From positions 1,382,574 through 1,442,346 of the forward strand of contig CAJINV010000014.1 of NCBI GenBank assembly GCA_905178155.1: 59,773 nucleotides of DNA, in the 5' to 3' direction. Positions 35,501-47,700 of this stretch are shown in pieces (the first letter of the stretch is position 1; each line of letters opens with the position of its first letter). The position numbers were made by a program, and so were the translations under genes. The notes beneath the pieces were generated by a model. That model was given only the letters and a program-made list of their open reading frames with translations, was not told the origin of the DNA and made no database searches. The DNA is from Amoebophrya sp. A120. Taxonomy: Eukaryota > Sar > Dinophyceae > Syndiniales > Amoebophryaceae.

Positions 35501-38500
35501 GTTGGGCTGCGAGGTGTTTGGCACCGCTGTGGACTCGCCTAGAAACGTGCTTTGGCGGTATCAACAGCAGGCTATTGACGACCCGCACACCAGACTGCTG
35601 GTCCAAACCGGCCAGCCGCAGTTCAAATTCCAGCGACGCATCAGCAACGCAGCTGCGGCTAGTGCCAGGTCGAAAAAATCCCGTCGCGGAGAACAAGTTG
35701 GTGGAGCAAGTGCTAGTGGACATCATGATCCCGAAGTAGATGATGAGGCCGCCGAAGTAGAAGATGATAGCATGCGTGGCACGAACACCACCCAGCAGAG
35801 TATAATGCAACGAAGCAACGAGCCAGATTTTTCGCATCGCGGCGGGCACGACAGGGTGGCCGAGATGCTGCGGCACGGTTCGCGCGGGGACTCGTTCGCC
35901 TCGGTGACGCAGATGTCGGACTCGGAGGCAGATCCCAGTTCGCGGGGGGGCACATTTATTGGCCATCTTCACCCGGCTTCGATCCAGGAAAACGAAAGTT
36001 TGAACCGCCACATGGACCGGCGCGACACCGTGTCCACGGAAAACTCGTACGCCGTGTCAGCCCGCGATTCCTTCATGTCCTACGGGTTGGGCACGATTCG
36101 CAGCAGCCAATCCGCCACCTCCTCCGCGTTGCAGCGGGGCTTGGGGCTCCCCGCCGGGTCGGATGCGCCAAGCCAAACCGCCAGCTCTCTCAGTCGGTTT
36201 CTAGACAAGCAGGCTCACATCGAAATCGGGGGGAAGAAACAAGCGGGAGGTAGCCTGTTCGGAAAACCCAGCGAGGAGCCGCCGTCTCCCACGGGGCCGG
36301 CCCGCGTGGAAGTGGTGCACAATGACGTCGGCCCGGAGGAGCCAGATGCGGACGAAGCCTTCTTTGGAAACCTGTTGCCCCGATATGACAGTGCACAACT
36401 CGAAGATGTCCCTGTCTTGTCATTTGAAGTTGTGCATCCGCAGCGACACAAGCCACGGCAGAGCAAATAATGGGTCTTCCGCATGAAAAATAATGCGCAC
36501 GGTATTATTCGGATTGTGGTACTGTTTCACCTTGTTCGAAGATTTCTCACGCAATTAGAGGTGAATTTGGTATTTTGCATTACAAATGAGCAGCAGGGGC
36601 AGAGGGACGTCGACTACTTGCGCACTTTCATACAACGGGCCTGCGCAAACAAGAACCGGCCCAAAGTTCTGCCTACCGGCAGCGGCAACAGGAAAGCAGC
36701 TCCAGTTCCTCTCTCCCTCGTAGTTCTACTGTGAGCGAGCCGAAGAAAACCGTGAATTCGTTCACGTTGGGCAGCACGAGCGCTACGTTTGGCGAGGATA
36801 TCGACCAGATGACGGGCGGTGTGCGCGGAACAAACATTTCATCTGTCATGATACCTACGCCCCCTCCGCGAGCACCAGCTGCCAACAACAGGAAAAACGA
36901 AACTGCCACCGCCCTTGCTCCCCTCGCTGCCTCGCTCGCCGAGCGGTTGGCATCTGCGGTACAGTGGGAAAAAGACCACTCCGGCCGGACCGTGACAGAG
37001 GACTTGCCCGGCGGGCTACAGGGCTATACCTTCCCCGGTGGACCACCAGGTCATCAACACGGGGGCGACTATACCAATGGGAGCAACAGCGAGCGTGGGT
37101 CGTTCGATTCCTCTGACAGTTTTGCCCGGGCCAATTTGGTGGACAAGGACAAAATCCTTGCGAGTTTCGACTACAAGCTGCAGTCCCATCACACCGTCGG
37201 AAGCATCCTGTCCATCGGCGACGGCCCCGCGGAGCGGGTCGCTTGTCAGGATGTCGTTTGGTGCATCGCTGGCTCCACGACCTTGCAGGACAGCGGCCAG
37301 GATCTGTGTAACGAGGTCGGGATGATTGCGGGCGAAGAAGGTGGAGAGCAGAATGGAGAGCTGGAGGAACAGCAAAACGGGATGAAAAAGAAGAAAAAGA
37401 TATCATTTGTAAAAACGTCCCTACCCTAGAGTTGTAATGCAAATCTGCATGCTGAAAATGTTTCTCATGCGGAGACCCATGAGAAGCAGTCTCTCGTCGT
37501 GGTGTGGGATTTGTGATGCTAGAATCAGCATGATATGCTAGAACTGTGATGCTGCTGAACAAGCTAAACGGGATTACACCGCGAGGCCAAACTTGTCATG
37601 CGCAACAGCAAAAGCTGACAGATTTGTCTAGCAGATTTCCCAGCTTGACTCTGGTGTGGGGACGTTTTTACTCAGGATAGNTCGTCGGGGTGTTGGCGTG
37701 CCTGTTGGTTCCTCTAGAAAGACGCCTGGGCCGCGTGAAAAAACCCGCCAGGGAAGGCAGCAGCACTCCTACGCAGACGCGACCATAAAAACTGCAGCCC
37801 CTGCGTTGGCGCAAAAAAAAGGGCAAATCCCGATGGTATGCTGCGAATTTCTTTAGGGATAAGAACAATGCTGAAGATCACCTATTTCGTCTCTATGCCT
37901 GGGTTTTGGCGTGCCCCATCCGCCGGGCGGGTCGCCGCTGCCGCCGCCGGGCGGCCCCCCGATTCCCGGTGGGACGCCGCCCTTTCTGAATCGCACGGAA
38001 TCCCCGGGCGGGGCGAGCAGCTTGGAGGGGCTGGTGTCCGGAAGCGATGGCGGGTTTCGGACCCGGAGTAACAACCGACTACCGTCTGCTACCGGCTTGT
38101 GGCGCCGCACGCCGACCATCGGGTCGCTCCCCGATCCGAGTGCGGCCGGGCTGCCCAGTCCCGACGGGCAGCAAGGCCGGCTGAGTCCCGAGAGCATTGC
38201 GTCTGGTGACGCCGGGGGCCGAAATTTGTCGAAGGAGTCTTCCGTTGCGTCGGTGCCCGGATTGATAGCGGGGATGCAGCAGCTACAACGCGACCTTGCG
38301 GGCACTTTATGCCTTTTAAAATGACACTGACCCTGCTCAACAGCACGCTCATCTCCCTCAAAAATTCGTTGGAAAAATGCTCATCTACTGGTACATGAAA
38401 TTGAAATAGTGCATGCTTTCCAAGGACTTTCACTTTGCTTTTGCATTTCATCATGCATGACCACAAACTGAATCTGAAACAGACAGTGAGGGGGGGATAG

Positions 38501-41500
38501 CGATAAGGTCGTGATGAAGATTTTATTCACAATCATACTCCACTTCGGCAGACCCCAATCAAGACGAAGCGATGATGACTTCGGAGCAGCGGCTTTTACA
38601 GCACCAACTGCTGCAGCAGCAGCAACAGCAGTACATGCAGCAGTACCATCAAAGCGACCAACCGCCGCAACCGATGCAGCAGAACTTGACGTCTACCGTA
38701 ATCGACGGCGCGCCAGCACCAGCACCTAATGGCCCTTCTGCTTTGGTGCCTCAGGCTGCAGTCTCTTTGCAACAACAGCAATCGTTGCTGATGATGAACC
38801 CGTTAATGCTGCGTCCATCCGCTGTGCAGCAACAAGATGACGACGACGACAAGCTCTCCGTGCACAGCCACCGCAGCGGGAAAAGCGCCTACTCCGCCTA
38901 CAAGACGAGGTCCAGGGACAGCTTGCCGGCCTTGGCTGAAGCCAGTCCGTACGGCGGAGGCGCAACCCGAAACCGCCGGCCCGGCAGCGCCAGCAAATCA
39001 ACTACGACACGTATCGCATGTAGAAATAAACCTATATGACACTTCCCTCGGTTTGTGATTCGCCGACTTATGTATGACAGATAAAGGAAAAGGACTGCCC
39101 TTGTTCTGGAACTGTTTCTTAGTAGAGGGTATGCGCGAGGGCAGGGCCTGCTGAGCTATTGCATGCATTCACTACATCTACATCTACTACACAAACCGAG
39201 CGTCGATGCGGTTTCCATTCCCATACTTAGCACAACGCCGCCTCCCGACCTGCTGCTCCAGCAGCAGCAGGCGCAGATCAGCGCGCAGCACCAGCAGCAC
39301 CTACAACGCGGCCTTGCGCAGCTTGAACAGGACCACAGTCCCTACGGAGGACCCCAACACCAGCAGGACGCTGTGATGCAGGACTTGCAAAACCAGCAAA
39401 CGGCCCTGTCCGACCAGCAGCTGCTTCACATGCAAACCCAAGGCCTCACCGCGGAACAAATCCAGCAGTACCAAGCCCATCTCGACGCGTCGCAACAGCG
39501 ACTACAGCCGAGCCAATTCAATTCCGCACCGCCAGTTTTGTTTCACACCGAACCGCCGCGACGACACTACAGACCGCAGCACGGGGCACGGGGAGACGAC
39601 GCGAGTTCCTTCGCGTCCGACGACTTTGACGCGTTGCGGAATTCCGACTCGGTCGGGGAAGCTGGTGATCCAACAGGGTCCTCTTCACCATCGCCAGAAC
39701 AAGGAGGTTTTGGTTTTGGTCCAGGACAACAACCACAAGCATTCACCGGTCACCTCGTCCCGCCGCTGCAATTATCCGCGGCCAGGGGGACAGTCATTGA
39801 CAACTACACGGACGACCAGCGTGGTCCCCACGTCGACACAGCCAGATCCTCTGCCGCGAGCTCCGGGTTCGCACCTTCGTCTGCCGGCGGGGGAGGATTG
39901 GTGTCTGTGTCTCGTCGGGGCTCGCTGGCAGGAGTGGAGGGCACAATGATAGGACACGGCGAGGACGGGGCTCTGGCTCCAACCGCCCCGGGAGGTGGTG
40001 GACTAGTACCGCAGCCGCGGGCAAAATCCTGGAAGGAGCTGCATGTGGAAGCGAGGCCGGCTCCGGCACACATCGTGGTGTTTGATTGGGACGACACATT
40101 GCTACCTACCTGGTACATCGGCAACGTCGTGCTGCCCTGCGTCACCGGATTGAAATTCTGCAGCATGGTACAAATTGTATAGCTTACGGACGAAGTAGAT
40201 GAAGATGAATATTACATAATTCAAATACTCACTTTAAGATGAATATTACATAATTCAGTAGCGGCAAAGCTATCTGTAGTGCTTTCCTGGTAGAACAGCC
40301 GCGCCACGCCGCTGAGCGGGAGACGGCCTGTCCAGTGAGTGAGTGCCCCGTCAACTGCTCGCCGGGGCGCTGCGTGGAAGAGCAGCGTCGCCGCATGTCG
40401 AGCCGGGGAACTAGTTTGCTTTCGATTGCCTTTTTATTTTTTAAGTTCCCCGTCATCTCAATTCCCCCTTAACTTGCCGCCTTACTCTTCACGGACATGG
40501 GGGATGACATCAGCGCGTAGAACGGTTTGAACCAGACTCGGGCTACAAGGCCACAGGTAAACTATCCCAGTGTCTTCCGGCCGGCCTTGACGCAATCTGA
40601 CTACTAAAAACCTCGCGGTAGCTGGGGGGCGTTCTAGTCTTCGGTCTAGTTCGTCGCCCTCTACCAGGCCTGTACTACCTGAAAGCAGAACTTCGGCTAG
40701 GGCAACAAGATCACATCAAGCAGCATCCGCGAGCAGCATCCGAACCGAGAGTAGTCAGCCGGGCCATTTCTGAAGGCGCTGCGAGGTGGGCGGAGAGGCA
40801 TCACGCTAGCAGTTGGACGGGAGCAAGGCCAGCGTTCTTCTGTGTGATGTTCGTCGTATACTGTCCTGCCTAGTTCAACTATGTAGGTTATCTCTCTCTC
40901 TCTCAAATACTTTAAGATTAAGTTTGTGTGGTGGACGATTTTCAGCCCTGTTCTTCGTCTGGCAATAGTTTTTCAAGGTTAAGATTTTGGATTTGGTCTT
41001 GATTTTTAGAACTATGCATGGCCGAGAAGTAGTTGTGGATGTAGTAATTGCAAATAGAACCTTTTTCAACATCGAAACGTACAGAATTCTGACTACAAAC
41101 TGGACCCCACGGACGATTTCTACGACGGTCTGAACGACCACGCACAGTTGATCCTCACGATTATTCGCACCGCATTGAACCTCACGCCGCACGTCTTCAT
41201 TGTTACACTCGGGAAGACGGGATGGGTAGAACTACAAAGACGATTTTTTTACTGTTTTTGCATTAGATTTCAAAAGGAAAAACTAAAACTCATATTCCAT
41301 GCATTTTTTTCTCCAGCATTGCCTTGCTTGCGTGTAAATAAGTGTCAGGATAGAACAAAAGCACGACGAGCTGCAACAGAAAAAACGTAGGCACTCTCAC
41401 TTATCAGGTTTCCCGTTCTGCCGCACAGCGGTTGCCTGGTTTCACCGAGACCACACTGACCGAAATGGGTGTCAACGTGTACTACGCGCGCGAGTACTTG

Positions 41501-44500
41501 AGCCGGCGCGAGGCGATGCTGTGCCAACAGGAGGAGGGGTGCGACCCGTTCATGGTGGCGAAACGGAATGCGTTCAAGAAGGTGATGAAGGTGGTGGTAA
41601 AGAGTCAGGAGAAGTTATGGAAGAAGGCACATAAGGTATGAAATCCACATCAAACCCATTATTCGTATAGGCTTAAGCGACGAATCCGAATCGTAAAGAC
41701 CCCCGCACCAGAAGTCACCATGGCCTTGTTATTCTAAACCTACTACTAGGTCTAGGATCCGCAGCACATCGGCCCGGAAATTGTAGATGTGCTAGCATTG
41801 TGCGTGTGCAGCACAGTGTGAATTTTAATAAAGCAATTATCACATCAGGACGCCGTCGGGTCCCAGCTGATGCACCTTGAAGCGGCGAAATTCGGGTCGT
41901 CTTCCAGTCAAGGCTCGCGTCTGTCCTCCGGCTCCACTGGTTCCAGTGCCAGCGGTATCGATTGCAAATATGTCTGGGTCTGGAAGAGTCATGCTGTTCT
42001 TGCATGGCACAGAAGGTCTGGCATGGAAGCTCTAGCATCACAGGTTTCGAGAAGCTTCGGCAATGCCGAACCCGCATGAGAAATCCCCCACTTTGGTGAC
42101 AGAAAGTGGCCAGCTTTTGCTACCTAATATGCATGAGAGATTTTTCTGCGTTCTAAAATGCGCATCATAAGTTTGTATTCTTGCAGACCCAGACGTATTT
42201 GCATTTGATAAGCGGCGTTTCGTCCGCGTGCGGCACCGAGTTGGGCTGCGAGGTGTTTGGCACCGCTGTGGACTCGCCTAGAAACGTGCTTTGGCGGTAT
42301 CAACAGCAGGCTATTGACGACCCGCACACCAGACTGCTGGTCCAAACCGGCCAGCCGCAGTTCAAATTCCAGCGACGCATCAGCAACGCAGCTGCGGCTA
42401 GTGCCAGGTCGAAAAAATCCCGTCGCGGAGAACAAGTTGGTGGAGCAAGTGCTAGTGGACATCATGATCCCGAAGTAGATGATGAGGCCGCCGAAGTAGA
42501 AGATGATAGCATGCGTGGCACGAACACCACCCAGCAGAGTATAATGCAACGAAGCAACGAGCCAGATTTTTCGCATCGCGGCGGGCACGACAGGGTGGCC
42601 GAGATGCTGCGGCACGGTTCGCGCGGGGACTCGTTCGCCTCGGTGACGCAGATGTCGGACTCGGAGGCAGATCCCAGTTCGCGGGGGGGCACATTTATTG
42701 GCCATCTTCACCCGGCTTCGATCCAGGAAAACGAAAGTTTGAACCGCCACATGGACCGGCGCGACACCGTGTCCACGGAAAACTCGTACGCCGTGTCAGC
42801 CCGCGATTCCTTCATGTCCTACGGGTTGGGCACGATTCGCAGCAGCCAATCCGCCACCTCCTCCGCGTTGCAGCGGGGCTTGGGGCTCCCCGCCGGGTCG
42901 GATGCGCCAAGCCAAACCGCCAGCTCTCTCAGTCGGTTTCTAGACAAGCAGGCTCACATCGAAATCGGGGGGAAGAAACAAGCGGGAGGTAGCCTGTTCG
43001 GAAAACCCAGCGAGGAGCCGCCGTCTCCCACGGGGCCGGCCCGCGTGGAAGTGGTGCACAATGACGTCGGCCCGGAGGAGCCAGATGCGGACGAAGCCTT
43101 CTTTGGAAACCTGTTGCCCCGATATGACAGTGCACAACTCGAAGATGTCCCTGTCTTGTCATTTGAAGTTGTGCATCCGCAGCGACACAAGCCACGGCAG
43201 AGCAAATAATGGGTCTTCCGCATGAAAAATAATGCGCACGGTATTATTCGGATTGTGGTACTGTTTCACCTTGTTCGAAGATTTCTCACGCAATTAGAGG
43301 TGAATTTGGTATTTTGCATTACAAATGAGCAGCAGGGGCAGAGGGACGTCGACTACTTGCGCACTTTCATACAACGGGCCTGCGCAAACAAGAACCGGCC
43401 CAAAGTTCTGCCTACCGGCAGCGGCAACAGGAAAGCAGCTCCAGTTCCTCTCTCCCTCGTAGTTCTACTGTGAGCGAGCCGAAGAAAACCGTGAATTCGT
43501 TCACGTTGGGCAGCACGAGCGCTACGTTTGGCGAGGATATCGACCAGATGACGGGCGGTGTGCGCGGAACAAACATTTCATCTGTCATGATACCTACGCC
43601 CCCTCCGCGAGCACCAGCTGCCAACAACAGGAAAAACGAAACTGCCACCGCCCTTGCTCCCCTCGCTGCCTCGCTCGCCGAGCGGTTGGCATCTGCGGTA
43701 CAGTGGGAAAAAGACCACTCCGGCCGGACCGTGACAGAGGACTTGCCCGGCGGGCTACAGGGCTATACCTTCCCCGGTGGACCACCAGGTCATCAACACG
43801 GGGGCGACTATACCAATGGGAGCAACAGCGAGCGTGGGTCGTTCGATTCCTCTGACAGTTTTGCCCGGGCCAATTTGGTGGACAAGGACAAAATCCTTGC
43901 GAGTTTCGACTACAAGCTGCAGTCCCATCACACCGTCGGAAGCATCCTGTCCATCGGCGACGGCCCCGCGGAGCGGGTCGCTTGTCAGGATGTCGTTTGG
44001 TGCATCGCTGGCTCCACGACCTTGCAGGACAGCGGCCAGGATCTGTGTAACGAGGTCGGGATGATTGCGGGCGAAGAAGGTGGAGAGCAGAATGGAGAGC
44101 TGGAGGAACAGCAAAACGGGATGAAAAAGAAGAAAAAGATATCATTTGTAAAAACGTCCCTACCCTAGAGTTGTAATGCAAATCTGCATGCTGAAAATGT
44201 TTCTCATGCGGAGACCCATGAGAAGCAGTCTCTCGTCGTGGTGTGGGATTTGTGATGCTAGAATCAGCATGATATGCTAGAACTGTGATGCTGCTGAACA
44301 AGCTAAACGGGATTACACCGCGAGGCCAAACTTGTCATGCGCAACAGCAAAAGCTGACAGATTTGTCTAGCAGATTTCCCAGCTTGACTCTGGTGTGGGG
44401 ACGTTTTTACTCAGGATAAAAGAAGAACGAGCTGCGGTGCAAAACCATCAAATTTGAGGAGGAACCGAACCTGGAGGTGCTCGGCGAACAGTTAAAACAA

Positions 44501-44743
44501 ACCACGGAGTATCTGCCCAGTTTTATCACGTACGAAGGCGACTTCCACTTCGATCACGACGCTTCGAGTCGCGGCAGCACGTCGCAAGCGGGCAGCCGGC
44601 CGGCGACCCCGGACCACGCGGGACAACGGGAGGATGGGGTGTTGGAGCCCGCTGCGGCCACCAACCGCAACCCCGCGGCAGAGTTGGAACGGCAGTGGCG
44701 CACATCCCACCGCCGGGCCAAAGTCGCCGGGATGCTGGCGTAG
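29558..44743 (+). CDS. HAD-superfamily phosphatase-like protein with N-terminal membrane anchor
   Basis: All HAD motifs are present in order. Motif I is VVFDWDDTLLPTW (33342-33380), the nucleophile block. Motif II is FIVTLGKTGW (ends 34486), followed by a Lys-containing helix FMVAKRNAFKKVMK (motif III region). Motif IV is SILSIGDGPAERVA (about 37201-37242). The C-terminal KTIKFEEEPNLEVLGEQL block lies at about 44447-44500. The start at ATG 29558 gives a hydrophobic anchor (residues about 12-33), then long Gln-rich low complexity. Clear exons in the first copy are 31226 to about 31560, 31814 to about 32260, about 32490-33428, 34346-34486, 34669-34896, 35110-35216, 35477 to about 36465 and about 36600-37429. 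The frame change between 36600 and 36731 is unresolved. Exons from 31226 to 37429 recur exactly at +6739; only one set is probably real. Substrate unknown. Confidence 0.7.
30167..31225 (+). repeat. Insertion bracketed by 60-bp exact direct repeats in the HAD gene
   Basis: The Pro/Gly-coding 60 bp at 30167-30226 is repeated exactly at 31166-31225, so splicing across keeps the frame (PLPPPGGPPI then PGGTPP). The intervening 939 bp holds about three tandem copies of a 120-bp unit ('gttcttatctatgcac', 'gcgcagaagct') and inverted tips 'gctgttcttatccct' (about 30300) and 'agggataagaacaatgc' (about 31117). Confidence 0.75.
30943..37679 (+). repeat. 6,737-bp exact duplication, copy A
   Basis: Identical to 37682-44418 at every point compared, introns included (offset 6739). 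Its right end continues with G at 37680 and then the N, whereas copy B continues into the true 3' exon of the HAD gene. Confidence 0.95.
35217..35476 (+). mobile_element. Introner of the 'gtctgggtctgg' family in the HAD gene (copy A)
   Basis: Tips 'gcaaatatgtctgggtctgg' and 'cagacccagacgtatttgca' are inverted repeats. AGCGG at 35212-35216 and 35472-35476 is the target repeat. Splicing gives SASG-VSSACG in frame. The ends are not GT-AG. The duplicate lies at 41956-42215. Confidence 0.85.
37681..37681. other. Single N at the duplication junction (probable assembly join)
   Basis: The only ambiguous base in the window lies exactly between copy A and copy B. This is what is expected if two contigs overlapping by 6.7 kb were scaffolded with a token gap rather than merged. 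Confidence 0.9.
37682..44418 (+). repeat. 6,737-bp exact duplication, copy B
   Basis: Second copy of 30943-37679. It lacks the N-terminal exon but runs on to the HAD C-terminal exon and stop at 44743. Confidence 0.95.
41956..42215 (+). mobile_element. Introner of the 'gtctgggtctgg' family in the HAD gene (copy B)
   Basis: Identical to 35217-35476, with AGCGG target repeats at 41951-41955 and 42211-42215. It exists only if the 6.7-kb duplication is real. Confidence 0.8.
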
Positions 44744-47700
44744 GGAAGACCTGAGGTGGTCGTTTGGGGAAGAGAGTAAAAGCTGGAGAATGCGAAAGCT
44801 ATGCAAGTCGATTGAAATACTAGTACTAGTACTACATTTTGGGAAGGCGGTAGAAAAAAATCTAAACCTGTACTACAACCACCAAAAAGTGAGGCTACAA
44901 GCTGTACTATTTTTGTACACGACAAAACGCCGCAGCTGCATAGCAGTACGACCCCATATTGTACTAGATGTAGATGTAGTTGTTGCCACATGATAGATAT
45001 TGATCAAATGATTTACAGCGGACTTTAGCTGAAATACTGAAGGGTTTGTTCAGGGTTACAGCGCAAAAAACATCCTTCATTTAACACAGCAAAACAATTT
45101 ATAAATGCATAGAATCAATCTCAATGCGAAAGGAGCGCACAGTTATTTTCTCGACATATGATACAAAATTTTTTTTATCCGGTCGAAAACACGTGAATAA
45201 TAATAAACAAGGAGCCTCCCGCCTACAAAATTCGAAATAGAAAGCCCTACAATACTACACCCTCAGAGAAAAAAAAACCCTAGAGGTTCTTGCTTGTAGA
45301 GAAATTCTTGCAAGAGGAATTTCTTTGCCGGCAGTCGGACAGGACCACGGGGTTAAAGAACGAAAACGAAAATCAACATTAGTTCCTCAGGAACAAGGGG
45401 CACGAATTTTGCATGGGAGAGTGGAAGACGTAGACGGTGATGAAGAATGCCACGATATCTCAAGGGTCTCTGCATGTTGAGCGACCTATTGCTCTATCAA
45501 TCTCTATCTCTATTTGCTTCTGCTTCTAAAAAATCCAAACCTAGATGATGTGCTTACAGTGTAGTGACCTTTTGCTTGTAAATACGAAAACAAGAGACCA
45601 AAGAACAGGATAAAAATTTATCTTTTTTTTTGCGCGATATGTTAACTTAAATCAATGCAAATAATAATGTCTTCGATCCGGTGTTTTCAAAATAGAGGCA
45701 GTTTTTGCAGTAGGTAACTTCTGAAGAGGACAGTAGAGGCAGTACTAGGTTCTCCTTTGTTCCGCAGCTCAGGACAAATTTCTTTGCTGTGAAGCATGGG
45801 GAACGAGTTTTACTGTTTTTTGTGTCGTCTTCTTTTCTAACGATAGTGATCGAACGAAGTCGAAGAAAAAAATGGCAGACCTACTATTAGGATCGCGCTC
45901 AATGATATCATTTCCATTGCCACTGAGATCTCGCCGTGAGGAGTTGCTCGGGCTGTGTTAGCCTGACAAGCCTCCGCGAAATCGTGGATTGGCCTTGATT
46001 TTTCGAAAGTCTTTGGATCACCCTCACTGGAAAGTAGCACTCAGAGTGCCAGGACAAACGTTACGCTCGGGGCGGCCCCTCTGACAGCAATAGAAGACAA
46101 ACAAAACAAGACAACATCTTCTAGAAGTACTCAAAAGTGTAGGCAAAAAAAAAACAAAGCGTATGACAACCGAAGGAGTTTTATTGCAATCGGAAATCTA
46201 TCCGCTTCCGCGCAAAAAGTCTTTACTTTTTTCAACCAGAACGTCATTAGTTGATTTGCAGTCGCAAACACCACGACCCATAATCACCAAAATAGGCGGC
46301 GTTGCACGAAAGAGGTTGAAATTACAAAGTTTAGAGAGTACTATCGCATATACAGGATCAGGTGGATAGAAAGGCCACAGAAGTACTAGTCGGAGGCTCC
46401 GGCTAGTGCATTGTGTTAGAATTGTGAAGGAGAAACGTCTGATGTAGTAAGAGGGATAAAGGAAGAAATACGGAAAAAATATGTATGCAGAAAATCGTGG
46501 TAGTGCAGCCTATTCCTACGAAATTGAAAAGTAGATTAAGATGGCCTTTGCTTCGCTTACTCTCGACACAGCATTATTTGCTGCTCCTTTGCTACAAGTG
46601 TAGCTGGTAGCTTTTTTTTTCTTTTGTGTGAAGAGACAAACTATGATTGAATCTACAGAAATTTGTTCAGTCCAACAGGTGTAGCTCTGTGTATCATGGA
46701 CCACGGACGTAGAGGTATCGCTCTTTTGCTTTTGGTATTTATAATTTGTCTTTCTTGTTTTGGTAATCCGAACTCACCAACTGCACCTCCAACTTGTATG
46801 CCTTTGGGTCTTCTCCATTGCAGAAGATCCTTGCCGTACTTACAACGAGGAGGAAGAACTTAAAACGAGAAGGCCTCAGTGAGTTGTTTTTGCTTCATTA
46901 TTGTTAAACAGACCAAGCTATTGACTCACTGCCACATATGATGAAATAACGACAGAATTATAAATTATTTGGAACTGTTTTCCCTGCAGCGGTCGTGATA
47001 AAACTTAGAAATACAGATTGAAAAATAGCGATCTCTACTTTCTGGGCCCAGCCCCAGGCTCGCACGAGGCACCGTAGTGAATAAGTACATCATTTGGGTT
47101 TCTACTTGATTTGGGGCAGAAGTTGCTGCTGAATATTAACGATTACAATTGATTTTGGACATAATGATCAGACATTACAACAGCGCCGTACAAGCGCACT
47201 TAGCTAATATCGAGACACTGGTCGTCTGCTTTTCTTGGTGAGGACATTTTCTGTCCATTTCCAGCAGATGGAGATCACTCCGTTTGAGGAGATATCATGC
47301 AGGGGAGGAAGCAAGTTGTGCCTAGTTCGCTCGTGGTGCTTCCTTTTGAATCAGAACCTTTTCTATGTTGATGCAAGGAAGCACTCAGCAGGACGACGAT
47401 GCAACTCACTCACAGGGTGAAAGGCGTGCTGGAAGTGGTAACATCACTTCTACCGGAAAGAACTGATAATCAAAGATGGACTCTGCGAAAGTTGTTTGCC
47501 ATTTACTTCTAGTTCTGCCTCGGCGCTATTAACGAGTGGAGCAAAATGAAAATCGCAGACCATGATAATGAATTTCAGAGAATAAAGACAAGGATGACTA
47601 GTTTGATGAAGAAGGAATTTGATAGAGACATTTCAGGACGATCGACCAAAAGTTCGCGTCTAGAACTTAATAGGAAATTCTGAAAAAATAATAAAGCCGC

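Noticed and set aside
30943-44418. Reading the two identical 6.7-kb blocks as LTRs or as two paralogous HAD genes
   Set aside because: No reverse transcriptase or integrase lies between them, they are directly adjacent, and the junction is an N; each copy alone lacks an end of the gene.
46663-46863. Short ORF with a hydrophobic stretch
   Set aside because: Only 66 codons, no neighbours or splice signals that fit, and no family resemblance.
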